Positions 36,228-48,013 of a stretch of 64,000 nt of DNA are shown here, in pieces. The translations under genes were made by a program, and so were the position numbers. Source of the DNA: Cryptomeria japonica (Eukaryota; Streptophyta; Pinopsida; Cupressales; Cupressaceae); assembly GCF_030272615.1 (NCBI RefSeq), contig NC_081412.1:143573247-143637246 (forward strand), read 5' to 3'. The notes under the pieces are model-generated. The model was not told the DNA's origin. It made no database searches and worked only from the letters and a program-made list of their open reading frames with translations. Numbering within the stretch: position 1 is the first letter of the stretch; every line of letters begins with the position of its first letter.

Positions 36228-36440
36228 TTTCCAACATTATCTTCATTAATTAATTAAATTCAATTTCCGTCTTCCCATAATTAAATAATTGTTTTAAATT
36301 ATTTAATTAGCTAACAATAACTTCTCAAAAAAACTAGAACCTAATTATTTAATTATCTAAAAATAGAAACATGCTAAAAATAAAAAATACTAAAAATAGA
36401 AACCTTGCTAAAAATAGAAACCTTCTTAAAAACTAGATTA
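36228..36440 (+). repeat. AT-rich gypsy LTR fragment, inverted relative to 39108-39215
   Basis: The sequence CTTCCCATAATTAAATAATT...TAATTAGCTAA matches the reverse complement of 39110-39215 closely over about 90 bases. A further short inverted match (AATTATCTARAAATRGAAAC) is at about 32560-32612. It is a partial LTR; its TGTAGACACC start is missing here. Confidence 0.6.
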
Positions 36441-37560
36441 TATTTTTTCAAGATGAAAGCATAGGTATACTTGACAGACGCATGAATAGAGAATTCACTT
36501 GCATAGCAAAAGAATTGGTTATTTCTGCAATTTGAGGCTCCTGATAAAAATTGATCTCTAATACCATCCTCAAAAAAGCCTTGAACCTACAAGATCAAAA
36601 TCACAAAGACTCACAAGAACAAATGTTAAATGGATTGATTCACGTTGAGTTCACTGGATGTTCTACAAGGGAAATCAATATGCTAATTATATTAAATAGG
36701 AAACCACTAAACCCTAGATCTAAAGCAAAATCCAATCGTATACTCAATAGAGGAATACTTGAAAGAAATCAAACAATTGCAAAACAAAGTAAACCCATGT
36801 TGATGCTCAAGCACTTGGCCTCCATTGTCTTTCTCCTTGTGTTGTATGATAGCTCTCAAAATCATAGTATGAAAACCTGCAATATTGATGCACAAGAATA
36901 CAAAGATAGTGGTTACCCATTGTTGAGAATCGTTGTTGATTTTATAGATTTTTTGAATTTGGATTGACAATTGAGATTGATTTGAAAATAGAGTTGATCA
37001 ATGGTTGAGGATTCATGAGACAAGTTGATGGGAGATAATTACTCAATGTAGTTGGCTCTGATTGAGAATTTCACTCATCTAACCGATTTGATTAAATTGT
37101 TAAGAGAATTGATTGATTAGTCAGAAAAAGGTGATTTCAAAAAGAATGGGTTGACTAGTCAATTAGAAAAAGTGATTGATGATTCACTAGTGGAAACTAA
37201 GAAACTAAGAGTAAATGACAGTTAAGATTTTCAACATGTGATGTAGGAAATTTGAAATGAAATTGCATTTGAAGAAAATTTTAGTTTTCGAAAATATGAA
37301 ATGAAATTAAAATAAGAAGGAAACAGAATTAATTTGAATTTGGAGAGAAATGAAATTAAAATAAGAAGGAAACAAAATTAATTTGAATTTGGAGAGAAAT
37401 GAAATTCTTTCGAAACATGAGACAAATTAAATTAAATAAATTATTTAAATTTTTTTATCGATTGGTCATAATCGAGATTTGTATTTTATTTAAATATTTT
37501 TGAGATCTAATCTTGGCCCGAACTAGGTGGGGCTACAACCCAGGAGCCACCTCCCCAAAT
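36441..37560. other. Non-coding, TE-derived
   Basis: It contains a directly repeated phrase, GAAATTAAAATAAGAAGGAAACARAATTAATTTGAATT (about 37300-37395, two copies about 60 bp apart), and otherwise simple AT-rich DNA. No frame has recognisable similarity. Confidence 0.35.
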
Positions 37561-37599
37561 TACAAATTTCCAAAAGTCAAAGACCCATTCATAGGTCAT

Positions 37600-39083
37600 A
37601 CCCAGGTCATCCACTAACTCCACATGAGACGAGGGGGAAAATTGATTGAATAAGTGAATCCCCCTTCATTATTCGCTTGTTCTTCTTCCCAAGAACCTCT
37701 ATCCACCCATCCTCATTCTCAATTACATCCTAAGATGCCCTAACAAATTCGCAAGAGGAAGCCACATTTCCTTTCCTCTCACAAGATGTGTCATCAATCC
37801 AACTTCCTTCAGTCAATCCACAACCCACCAGTTCATTATTTTTGAATGTAGGCTCTAATTCCCCTGAAACCTTAGATGACTTGCTCAATTTTTTTCCCCC
37901 AAGTTTAACAACAGCTGACTTTGTTGGATCCTAGATTAGCTTATCCTTAAAAGATTTTTAGGAATCTTTATCCTCAATAGTTTTTCTAGAATCCTTCCTG
38001 ATCTCCCCCACTTGAATGTTGTCATTCTTTTCCACTACATAATGGTGGGGGGAGACTGCCTTCCACTAGGTGGCCACATCCTTTGATTTTTTGTTGGCAC
38101 AATTAACTTCCAAATGACCAGTTTGGAAACATCTTCTGCATCTAAAAGGAATGTTTTCAAAATCTACTATCTGCACCCATGACCCCTTTGCAATCTTTAA
38201 AGACAACTCAATAGGAGGTGCTTTGGAGAAATCCATCTCAACTTGAATGCGTGCATAAGTAGTATGGAAATAATCCAAAGAACCCTAATCCACTCCCAAA
38301 AACTTCCCTAAAGCATTACCTATGGCTTTAAAACAAGCTTCAAACCATAGTTGTAAATGCAAATTAGGAAGCCTCACCCATACTGGGATTTTATCAAAAG
38401 ACTCAGTATTAGGGTTAAAAGTAGGATACCAAAGTTTCAAAAGTAGCATGTGCTTTTCTTTCTAGCTCTAGAGCTACTCATAGAGGACTTTCTTCTTGTC
38501 CTACACGCTGTCAAAGACCACTACAAAAAAACCTCGAGCACTAGGGTAAATTTGGACATCACCTATCAATATGGGTTTCCAACATTCAATAATCCATTTG
38601 TTTAAATCAACCAAGCTTGGCCAAAACCCTTGAAACCACCTAATCAACCCCATTTCTGCAAAATATTGTTTGTTGTCCTTCATCTCTTCAGATATCTCTA
38701 CATCAAAGTTCACCACTGGCCTCTCAAGAGTCGAATCTTCCCGAGAGAGGGACAACATTGATACATTGGATCCTCCCACGTCGAGGCTCCCTGCAGACGT
38801 AAACCTCTCATTCACTCCAAACGCCTGTTTAGCCTTAGGACCCTTACCAAAGATCTGCTTCCCGAACTGTGATTTCGCCTTAAAAAGAGATGCAAATTTG
38901 TTTCCCCTCTATGAATATCGTTCTTGTCGGCATGGATGGAGGCAACACAAGTAGATCCATTTCTCCACGCTCAACAAAGCCCAAATCCATGTGAGTCGAT
39001 ACCCTAGAGGAGGCACCAATCGAGGCCGAAGCAAGAGCGTTGGCCGAAACCCTAGCATGCCAAAGATAGCACAGGGACTGCAT
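37600..39083 (-). pseudogene. LINE (L1-type) ORF1 pseudogene
   Basis: On the minus strand it holds a DUF4283-type RNA-binding domain, with KWIIECWKP, GDVQIYPSARGFFVVVFD (38600-38501) and then PVWVRLPNLHL and FKAIGNALGKFLG (about 38390-38300). DYFHTTYARIQVEMDFSK follows, and then a CCHC knuckle, CRRCFQTGHLEVNC (about 38145-38095). Plant L1-like ORF1 proteins have just this layout; they coat the LINE RNA. The first part (39083-38880) is shifted in frame, and stops occur near 38498 and 38281. No endonuclease/RT ORF follows on its 3' side, so it is ORF1 only. Confidence 0.8.
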
Positions 39084-39107
39084 CGCACAAGTTTTTTCCT
39101 AAATAAA

Positions 39108-39420
39108 TTATTTAATTGAAGAGATATTATTAGCTAATTAAATAATTTAAAATAATTATTTAATTATGGGAAGACAAAAGTTGACTTCAATTAAATAATG
39201 AAGATTATTTAATTAAAATGTTGTGGTGAAATAATTAATTAAATAAAAATTAATATTAGAAAAAAATTAGATAATTAAATAATTATTTAATTTTGAGAAA
39301 AAATGAGAAATTTATTATTTAATTATTTAATTATGAGAAAAAATGAGAAATTTATTATATAATTAATTAAAGAGGAAAGATTAGTAAAATTAGCGCTTCC
39401 ATACAATTTTAGGTGTCTAT
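39108..39420 (-). repeat. Gypsy LTR fragment, 5' part
   Basis: The right end reads ACAATTTTAGGTGTCTATA, the complement of the TGTAGACACCTAAAATTGT start with one change. To the left is the AT-rich TAATTAAATAAT body shared with 36228-36330 in inverted orientation. It is truncated by the LINE relic at about 39090. Confidence 0.65.
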
Positions 39421-40380
39421 AGCCACATCAACATGCTTTTTGTAAGGTGTCGAAAAAGACCCAAAAAAGTAAAACTGATACTCTTGTACAATATATCATT
39501 TTTTTTTTGTGTACTGATGTGACATCACATACTTTTTTTCTTCTCTTTAAAACCATTATAATCTTCAATGTATCCAACTTTATAACACTCCTAAAATAAT
39601 ATTTGCTTCTTTAAAGCCTTATAAATAATGTAATAATATTAGAAAAAAAAAAAAAGTATGCGACAAAAGAAAGAGACATCCAATAAAATTAGAAGTCCGC
39701 GTCATGCCAATTGTACAGGCAATATACACGTGAGGACTGAAATTGTTTTCCTTTATTCTTTTCCCTAGTTTGTATTTGCGTGTTCAGAGGTGCCGAAAAC
39801 ATGCTTAGGTTTTTATATTATCCTAGTTTGTCTTTACTCAAATTCAAGACAAAAACAATATAGGGCCTATAATTCACTCAATCAAAGCAGACGCTATACG
39901 ACCTGGTTTCTGAACAAAGCTCATACTTTTTATAGTATTTTATCAGTTGTGGATAAAATTTTATTAACAATCTTCAGGAAACAATGGTCGAGAAAGGAAA
40001 AATCAATGGGTGCCTTTAAGATCTGGGGACCCAGAGCGTGATTGCAGGCTAAGGCCAAGAAAAAGAAGCTATCGTGCAGGCGTGACAGACTGCCCTCTTC
40101 TGCTCTGCTGTTAAAAGTGAGCATGTGTAAGGGATGTGCATGTCAGAAAATGGCCGGAGTTTGGGATTTGTACTGCTCAAATATTCACACGCATGTTTGA
40201 ATGTCATCAATCGATCAATCAAACCCAAGAGGAGTGCACACCTATATCAGTTTGCAGGCCTGGCCAAGAGTACGGTCAAGCTACTCCTGCCACTTGCACT
40301 GATACCTCCTAACTTATCATTCCAAACCTATTTAGATCTGATTAAAAATTAAATAAATTAATCAAACTATCTGAGTAAAT
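39421..40380. other. No feature recognised
   Basis: About 1 kb of non-repetitive AT-rich DNA with a T-run at about 39500. Frames here are short and without recognisable motifs. Confidence 0.4.
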
Positions 40381-40384
40381 TGTA

Positions 40385-42345
40385 GTTAATGAGATAAGAT
40401 TGTTCAAAGCTAGTATTGGAAATTGCTTGGAAATTGGATTCAATTGTGTGAGCTTTATCATCAATGTTGAACAATCATAAATTCTGTGAATTTTTTTATC
40501 AATATTTCAAATCACATTCCGTGATCCATCATCAGAATCTAGTGTTGATAATTGCTATTATTGGATTCAATTGTGTAAGTTTTTCATCAATGTTTCAGAT
40601 CACACTCCATGATCCATCATTAGGACTTTGGTAGTTTGCCAAGAAGAAAAATCCTTAGAATGTTAGATAATTTAAGAAGGAAAATCTTGATGATGGATAA
40701 TGGAGTGTGATTTGAAATTAGAATCCAGAAACCGCAATAATATTAGATTTTTCAGAATCTAGTGTTGATAATTGTTGTTATTGAATTCAATTGTGAGTTT
40801 TTCATTAATGTTTCAGATTACACTCTGTGATCCATCCTTAGGACTTAGATAGTTTATGGAGCCTCGCAACGTTAGATAGATTAAGGAGGAAAATTCTGAT
40901 GATGGATCACGGAGTGTGATCCAAAATGATGAAAAAACTCGCAAAATCGAACCTAGAAACAACAATGATTTAGTTTTTCAAAATCTAGTGTTGATAATTG
41001 TTGTTATTGGATTTAATTGTGTGAGTTTTTCATCAATAATTCATATCACATTCCACGATCCCATCATTAGAACTTAGGTAATTTACGAAGAAAAAACATC
41101 CGAAGGATGTTAGATAGTTTAAGGAGAAGGAAAATTCTGATGATGGATCACAGAAAATTATCATGAAAAAATCGTTTACGAAGAAGATAAATCCTCACAA
41201 CATTACAATCCAATATCAATAAATTGTAGTTTCGTATCAGATCCTACTTCATGCTCTTCAATTGAATATAGTATTTCAGTTTTAGATTTCATACTTCTTC
41301 TCATGTTGTAAGAGATTGTGTACCCAGAGATAAATAAATCGAGTATGTAGCAGACCAATTAGCATGAACCTTCGTCACCAGGCATCCAAGCTCAGTGAAT
41401 GGTGCTAAATTCAGGATAATTTTTACTTCAAATTTGCTATTTCCTCTTATTCTCATGAGATTGCTATTTCCTGGATTAGAGCTTACAGATTATAGACTGT
41501 ATCCAAATTCACTCACAGGCTTTATATATTAGTAAGAACAGTGTCCCCAACTTTCACTTTGACCTCGAAGGCAAATCTATTAAGTAGCGAGTCTGGCACA
41601 TCTATTAATTTAAGAAGAAAAATCCTTGTAATGTTAGATAATTTAAGAAGGAAAATCTTGATGATAGAAAACGGAGTGTGATTCGAAATGAGAATCCAGA
41701 AATCGCAATAATATTAGATTTTTCAGAATCTAGTGTTGATAATTGTTGTTATTGAATTCAATTGTGAGTTTTTCATTAATGTTTCAGATTAATGTTTCAG
41801 ATTACACTCTGTGATCCATCGTTATTCTCATGAGATTGCTATTTCCTGGATTCCAATACTATAGAGCTTACAGATTATAGACTGTATCCAAATTCACTCA
41901 CAGGCTTTATATATTAGTAAGAACAGTGTCCCCAACTTTCACTTTGACCTCGAAGGCAAATCTATTAAGTAGCGAGTCTGGCACATCTATTAATTTAAGA
42001 AGAAAAATCCTTGTAATTTTAGATAATTTAAGAAGGAAAATCTTGATGATAGAAAACGGAGTGTGATTCGAAATGAGAATCCAGAAATCGCAATAACATT
42101 AGATAGATTAAGAAGGAAAATTCTGATGATAGATCACCGAGTGTGATCCAAAATGACGAAAAAACTCGCAAAATCGAACCTAGAAACAACAATGATTTAG
42201 ATTTTCAAAATCTAATGTTGATAATTGTTATTATTGGATTCAATTGTGTGAGTTTTTCATCAATAATTCAGATCACATTCCACGATCCCATCATTAGAAC
42301 TTGGGTAGTTTACGAAAAAAAGAAAAAACATCTTAAGGATTGATC
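40385..42345. repeat. Cluster of palindromic MITE-like elements
   Basis: The cluster repeats a unit of about 170-190 bp. It begins TTGGATTCAATTGTGTGAG and TTTTTCATCAATGTTTCAG, then ATCACACTCCRTGATCCATC. It ends with the inverted form GATGATGGATCACGGAGTGT, followed by AATGATGAAAAAACTCGC. Two or more units are nearly complete (about 40558-40733, 40780-40970, 41005-41165, 42195-42335) and others are partial. The middle carries GTTAGATAATTTAAGAAGG. The inverted arms, small size and copy number fit a MITE family. No coding capacity is present. Confidence 0.75.
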
Positions 42346-42770
42346 TTCTCAGGATGTTACAATCGAATCCAAAAACAGCAAGTATCAATAAATTGTAGTT
42401 TCATATCAGATCCTACTTCATGTTCTTCAATTGAATATAGTATTCCAGTTCATACTTTTTCTCATGTTATAAGAGATTGTGTACCCAGAGATAAATAAAA
42501 TCGAGTATGTAGCAGACCAATTAGCATGAACCTTCGTCACCAGGCATCCAAGGTCAGTGAATGGTGCTAAATTCAGGATAATTTTCACTTTAAATTTGCT
42601 ATTTCCTCTTATTCTCATGAGATTGCTATTTCCTGGATTCCAATACTATAGAGCTTACAGATTATAGACTTTGTATCCAAATTCACACACAGGCTTATAT
42701 ATTAGTAAGAACAGTGTCCCCAACTTTCACTTTGACCTCGAAGGCAAATCTATTAAGTAGGGTGTCTGGC
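41210..42770 (+). repeat. Segment present in three tandem copies
   Basis: TTATTCTCATGAGATTGCTA begins at about 41447, 41822 and 42609. Each is followed by the same sequence through CAGTGTCCCCAACTTTCACT and ACCTCGAAGGCAAATCTATT. Flanking MITE arms are carried along. The copies differ at few bases, so this duplication is recent compared with the LTR elements. Confidence 0.85.
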
Positions 42771-44093
42771 ACATCTATTAATTAGGGTGTCTGGCAAACC
42801 TATTGAGTAGGGTGCAAGGCAAATTCATTGTGGTAAAACTTATGCTGGGTCCACAGAGGCAGACTATAGGGTCTTTATCCTTTGCAGGACTGAACTGATC
42901 CCTCTGGGTAAATTGGAGAGACTTCCCAGCGGTATATTTAGCTATTAATGCTTGCAATTTGGGGTGTCAGTGAATTGTGAAACATGAATTGGTGTGCGTT
43001 CCAGTGCAAGCCATGCTCCAAAAAATAAAAATGAAGGACGATTAACTAAAAATTCTAACGATTACAGCGACTGCTTGAGGGTCTTTTTCATTTTTCATTA
43101 TTAATGGAGTAGACCGGTGCTTGACAAAGCTTCACAGTAATTTCTTCTTTCACACCCTTGATTGATTTTGATGGCTTATGTTGCAAAGCAACTAATCCGT
43201 GGAACCAAAAGTGGCATACATAAAACCCACTAGAATTCAACGATATCATCAACTTTTCTTTTCACTAATATAATAGCAGCTGCTTGAGTGGCTGCTTGCT
43301 TGACAGAGCTTTACGTTTTGCCCTTGAGTGTACCATTTCGGTTATGTATCATGTTACTTCAGGGTAAAAGCATCTATGTACTCTCCATAACCTAGAATTT
43401 TAGTATTCACAATTAAATAGTGTAAATCACAGGAAACCAACAAAGTTACATTTAATGAAAGAAATCCACATATAAAGTGACAATTCATAACTTGATTTTT
43501 CTGAAAGAAAAATAAATAAAGTCTAGTAGTTTTACAGTCCCTCTCCAGGATCCTTCAATCAGGTCCCCGTAATATAAGTATTAAATGTACAATGTCTCAT
43601 CAATGAAATATTGTGATAATGAAAGAGATCAGATGATTTAGCCAGTAGTTACAACAGTTTATTTGAGTAACCAGATTGCATCACTTGCCTCCGGTCCAAA
43701 TTCTTTCGGATGTTGTCAGACATTGGATCTAAATTATTTCATACAAACCATTTCAGAGGCCATGAGTATGATCCCCCAAAGGACAAGCCACCCTAATGCA
43801 ATAGAACCCCAAAGGCTCGTCTTGCCTAACCCAAAGGCTTGTATTGAAATACCCAAACCCAAAGGCTTGTCTTGCCTTTGCCACAAATTGATGTGCTTGA
43901 AATCTGAAAAAAATGGGGAGTTTTCCATTTTCCCAATTAGAATGCAATAATCAGCAGCAAAAGCAACCAAACATTTATGATACTAGACCTGATTAATTCC
44001 CAATAAAAGCTGCCCACCTCCTTGAATTTCCAGCATCTGATCTCAATCAGAAAACAGAGACATCCATATAACCTAATAACACACAAAGCCAAA
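42771..44093. other. 3' flank of the MIZ1-like gene, non-coding
   Basis: A short direct repeat, TAGGGTGTCTGGCA, recurs at 42760-42800. At 43803-43878 the phrase CCCAAAGGCTYGTCTTGCC occurs three times in slightly varied form. No other gene was seen. Confidence 0.4.
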
Positions 44094-44837
44094 TCAAATC
44101 CTCAGCAAGAAAATGCTCAGCTCAGGCCCCCCTGTGCCATCAGGATTCATCATGTAAAAAGCCTCGGAGTCCCTCGATCCAACAACCCTTTCAAATTTAG
44201 CTCTCATATACATTAGTTCCCCGTCAGAACCCTCTTCAATTGGAAGTACTCCAGCGCCCATTGAAACAGCCTGAACCATGCTCAGAATCTGGCTATCTGT
44301 CTCGGAGCAGTTTCTCCTGATAGCATACCCTGTTTTCCTTCCATTGCAATACATTGTCCAGACGGACTCCTGAAACAATTTCCCTCTATTTGCAGTCCTC
44401 TCACATTCCAGAGCAATTCTGACCAATCCAGATGCCATCTCCTTCACAAGGGAGTTGGTAGGCGTTGCAAGTTCTAGAAGCAGAACAGGCCTAGACCTGG
44501 GATCATCCTGCACGACAAAGTGCACATGACCTTTTCTGTAACCAAACAGTGTGCCTGTGACTCTGCTTCCTAGTGATGGATTGTCGGAAGGACCTGCAGG
44601 CATTCCCATCCATTTGCAGGGAATTGGTAGAGGTATGACCCTGAAAAGAGACCTCAGCATGTTTGCAACACTCTTCGTCTTGTGGGTTGCTTTTCCAAAT
44701 GGAACTAACCCAAACAACTGCTGTTTCTGATCATGATCATCCAAACCCATTACCCCAAGAGCACTTACCGATAAAAACTTCCTACTGCTACTACTGATGT
44801 TGCTACAACATTCTCCATCTGTCTCATCCAATGACAT
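44094..44837 (-). CDS. MIZU-KUSSEI 1-like protein (DUF617 family)
   Basis: The frame encodes 247 residues from ATG 44837-44835 to TGA 44096-44094. Residues about 92-246 form the DUF617 domain, with VTGTLFGYRKGHVHF (93-107), a LLLELATPTNSLVKEM core (about 109-124), IALECE (141-146) and WTMYCNGRKTGYA (160-172). The end is the family hallmark GSRDSEAFYMMNPDG followed by GGPELSIFLLR. No stop, frameshift or domain gap is present. In Arabidopsis, MIZ1 is needed for root hydrotropism and sits on the ER side of the cytosol; other paralogues are uncharacterised, and this copy's role is inferred only from family. The N-terminal 90 residues are variable, Ser- and Lys-rich, without a clear signal peptide. 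The frame stays open upstream to TAG 45027-45029 but has no earlier ATG. The length is a little short of typical members (about 230-300). Confidence 0.92.
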   Translation of the reverse strand: MSLDETDGECCSNISSSSRKFLSVSALGVMGLDDHDQKQQLFGLVPFGKATHKTKSVANMLRSLFRVIPLPIPCKWMGMPAGPSDNPSLGSRVTGTLFGYRKGHVHFVVQDDPRSRPVLLLELATPTNSLVKEMASGLVRIALECERTANRGKLFQESVWTMYCNGRKTGYAIRRNCSETDSQILSMVQAVSMGAGVLPIEEGSDGELMYMRAKFERVVGSRDSEAFYMMNPDGTGGPELSIFLLRI

Positions 44838-44880
44838 CTTCTTAGAGCTGATGCCCAACTGGGTAGGCCAAAATGCCGCA

Positions 44881-45386
44881 CTGGGTAAGCAAGAGGGAGA
44901 CGATAAGAATTTTACCTTCGACAGGTCTAGGATGATTCTCAAAGCAATCTCTTGAGCATTGTGAATAGCTTGATTCCTCCCATGATTAGGTGCAATTCCC
45001 AGATCATCAAGATTATTTGCCTCCAGCTACCATGTAGCTTGGCTTAACATATGATCCCTGAGCCTCATTACCTCAACAAGAATTCATCCTTATTTGCTTC
45101 TATATTGATTCTACAAATGACTGGTAGCTACATCAGGCTTGATCCCTTAAATGACTACAAACCATAAATGACTACAAACCATGACAGGCTTGATCCATTA
45201 TTAATCCCACTCTAACTTTGCCCTCACATGCATACACACAAAGTCAGAAAAAAGCGACCCAGATGACACTGAAACTTGTGAAAGAAGAAAGCTGCATCTA
45301 ATAAGGGTGTGGAGGCAGAAGGGAAAAAGGAAGTCTCTAGGATAAAGCTGAAAGGTAAAGAAAACGACAACTCTGTAACAACTCAC
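44881..45386 (-). other. Candidate 5'UTR intron of the MIZ1-like gene
   Basis: On the minus strand AAAAG|GTGAGTTG at 45386 is a near-ideal donor. The pyrimidine-rich CTTGCTTACCCAG ending at 44881 is a good acceptor, 44 bases before the ATG; a second possible acceptor ends at 44859. Splicing would remove the ATG-less open stretch upstream of the start codon. This is inference from consensus only; the true transcript is unknown. Confidence 0.4.
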
Positions 45387-46872
45387 CTTTTCGTAATACA
45401 CACTATGAAGCCCCTCCTCACCGAAAACACTTGTCAAAATCCACCGAGATCTAGATCACGAGCTGTCAAACAATGAAACTCAATTTTCCCCTGGGTAGTC
45501 CCCAATGTCAAATTACAGAACCGCTGTTCAAAATGGCTCAAGTACAAATATGACCTAATGGGTATTCACACCCAAATGCAAATGTTGGAGACACAAAAGC
45601 CTAAATGCAAACACACAAAGTAGATAATATCTAATGGGTATGCAGACACAAAGGTTTAAAATCCAAAGAAGTTTATTGGGTGCCTCCTAGAAATGGGGAT
45701 TTTGACTAAGCACGCTCTCATTTGAATTTGAGCGGCCAAAACCATAATCATTCCTTCTTATACTAAAGTCCCACATTGAAGCAGGGGAGGGCCATTACGA
45801 GACCAAGCAAAGGGAGACAATATTAAAAAGCCTGCCACCAACATACTGAAGAATTGTAGTTACACATTGACATCTACATACACACTAAAGTTGTGTGTAT
45901 ATAACCATATTCTATATCATACATTATTTGGATGGATATCCATTGTGTATATCAAGAATTCTATAGGTCCAAAGCTTGTTTATAGTGGGCATGACGACCG
46001 CAATGATGTTAATCATGAAGGAGACTCACAGGTAAAAGCACGCGGAGGTCATGAGTGTTTACGCCGGACCCAAACATATCTTAAATCCAGCACTAAAAGC
46101 AGCAAAACGAATAAACAAGAAGAACTAAAACTAAAGAATAATCCCAGAGCCCTGTTTCATAATTCTCATCTTCCAACAATTAAACAGAGCATGGATTCGA
46201 ATTTCCATTAGTAGAGTGAATGTTGCCAAAAAGAGACGTTATTCATAATTGTCTGTCAAACTTGCAGATATTTATTACATAGATATTGTTTATGATTAGG
46301 AGACTGAAATTGCAGACATGAACGGCGGACGCAACGCCGTTACGGCAGGTTATCCGTTTAATCGGCGTTTACAACTCCAGCTCATCAAGCGTTTCCTTAA
46401 ATCACGACTCTATGATTTTACCGTCTTCTTTCTTAAGAGCGTATGTGAATTCCGATGTACCGTTCTGTCCACTTTTAAGAAAATAATTATTAAATAGAAT
46501 TTAATGCTGCTAAAACTGTACACACTCTTACATTTTTATACTATTGTTAGTCCCTGCCTATATATATAGGCAGAGACTAATGTTTTCACTTCACCCCATT
46601 AATCTTTTTTTGAAATCGTGTCAATACAAAAATTAAATGTTTATCCTATAGTTTGTCCTGCTGTGAATTTTCAAAACTATTTTTCATTGATTTTTTCATT
46701 TTCCTGATTGGTCCGTCGTAATTTTGTGGGGGTTTTGTTATTTTCTATTCAAAATTTTAGAAAAAAAATGTTTGAGCCAATGAGGGCTGAGCAGTGGAAA
46801 GATTTAAACATTTCCTATTTGTATCCTATTCACCAAATGAAAATTAATTTGTTTCTCATACACTGTGCACTT
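45387..46872. other. 5' flank of the MIZ1-like gene, no gene seen
   Basis: This is the presumed promoter side of the gene. A tandem phrase, AAATGACTACAAACCAT, occurs twice within the intron candidate at 45153-45188. No confident TATA box or second gene was found. A short GC-rich island, CGGACGCAACGCCGTTACGG, is at about 46326. Confidence 0.35.
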
Positions 46873-46992
46873 AGGCCCAGCTTTGTCCGTCCTTTTTCTG
46901 CTCCAATAGGCATATGTTGATTTATCACAATAAGGCCCAGCTTTGTCCGTCCTTTTTCTGCTCCAATAGGCATATGTTGATTTATCACAATA
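46873..46992 (+). repeat. Exact 60-bp tandem duplication
   Basis: AGGCCCAGCTTTGTCCGTCC and the next 40 bases are repeated at 46933 without visible change. Perfect identity implies a recent event. Confidence 0.95.
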
Positions 46993-47039
46993 AGTATTTT
47001 TTCGAACACTAAACCATATAGGTATACGCTGATTTATCA

Positions 47040-48000
47040 TAATAATAAGAAGGCTAATGCTTTTGCTCTTAAACTTTTCATATACCTTTTTAATTATATG
47101 TCTTATGAATTTTAAAAGAATATAATGAAGGGTGGTGAAATAATATAGGGTACTTTGAATGAATTAAAAAGACAATTTAATAATAAATATATGTTATAAA
47201 GGATGTTAAAACAAATTTTAAATGGTATAACATTTAATTTAATATTATAAAAAAATAAAATGATTTTAAACATAATTGAATATTTCAAAAACATGTTGAA
47301 ATTGAAATTATAAAAAAACAATTTAAGTAAATAAAAAATTAAATAACTTTTAGATAATTTTAATTTGTAATATAATTTTAATCTTTCAAAAATATTTATT
47401 ACTTGTATTTCTATTATTATATATAGTTATAGAATAACACATTGTTATTTTAAATAACCATAAAATATATTTAATTAATGCAAATCCTCTAACATAAATA
47501 TAAAAAATTTGAACATAAAATTAATAATTAAATTCTATTATTTAAAAAAGTAGATGTTATTTTGTTTGCATGTATATATAAGTTTAAAATGTTGATTATA
47601 TCACTTGTTAATTTATATTTTATTAAAATATTATCAAAATATTATTGCATTAGAAAATATATAATAATTAATATAGATATTATTAAAATATTATCAAAAA
47701 TATTATTGCATTAGAAAATATATAATAATTAATATAGATATTATTAAAATATTATCAAAAATATTATTACATTGGAAAATATATAATAATTACTATAGAT
47801 ATTTTAAATTCATCTACCTAAAAGATGCCAAAAGATATTAGACTCATTTCATTATAAAGGAATAGTCATATCCATCAAATTGATGAAGTTTCTGTTCATA
47901 ATGATCAATATGCTAACTTTTGGACTTGAAAAATAGTCATATCCATCAAATTCATGAAATTTCCACATTCCATAATGATCAATATATTAACATCTAGATT
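47040..48000. other. AT-rich non-coding stretch
   Basis: About 1 kb of very AT-rich sequence without a plausible frame. It contains the tandem repeat listed at 47621-47803. Confidence 0.6.
47621..47803 (+). repeat. AT-rich tandem repeat, three units of about 60-61 bp
   Basis: TATTAAAATATTATCAAAA followed by TATTATTGCATTAGAAAATA recurs three times, the third copy with a few changes. Confidence 0.9.
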
Positions 48001-48013
48001 AGACTATTTATAT

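Noticed and set aside
36551..36967. A 138-codon plus-strand frame
   Set aside because: Composition is lysine/asparagine-rich AT DNA inside LTR-type sequence, with an overlapping antisense frame and no motif.
43663..43950. A 95-codon plus-strand frame 3' of the MIZ1-like gene
   Set aside because: It is largely the short CCCAAAGGCTTGTCTTGCC repeat, has competing frames of similar length on the other strand and has no known motif.
44838..44942. Extending the MIZ1-like protein upstream by 35 residues
   Set aside because: The upstream stretch is open but begins with TTG, not ATG, and has a good splice acceptor within it. ATG 44837 is the first in frame after the stop at 45027.
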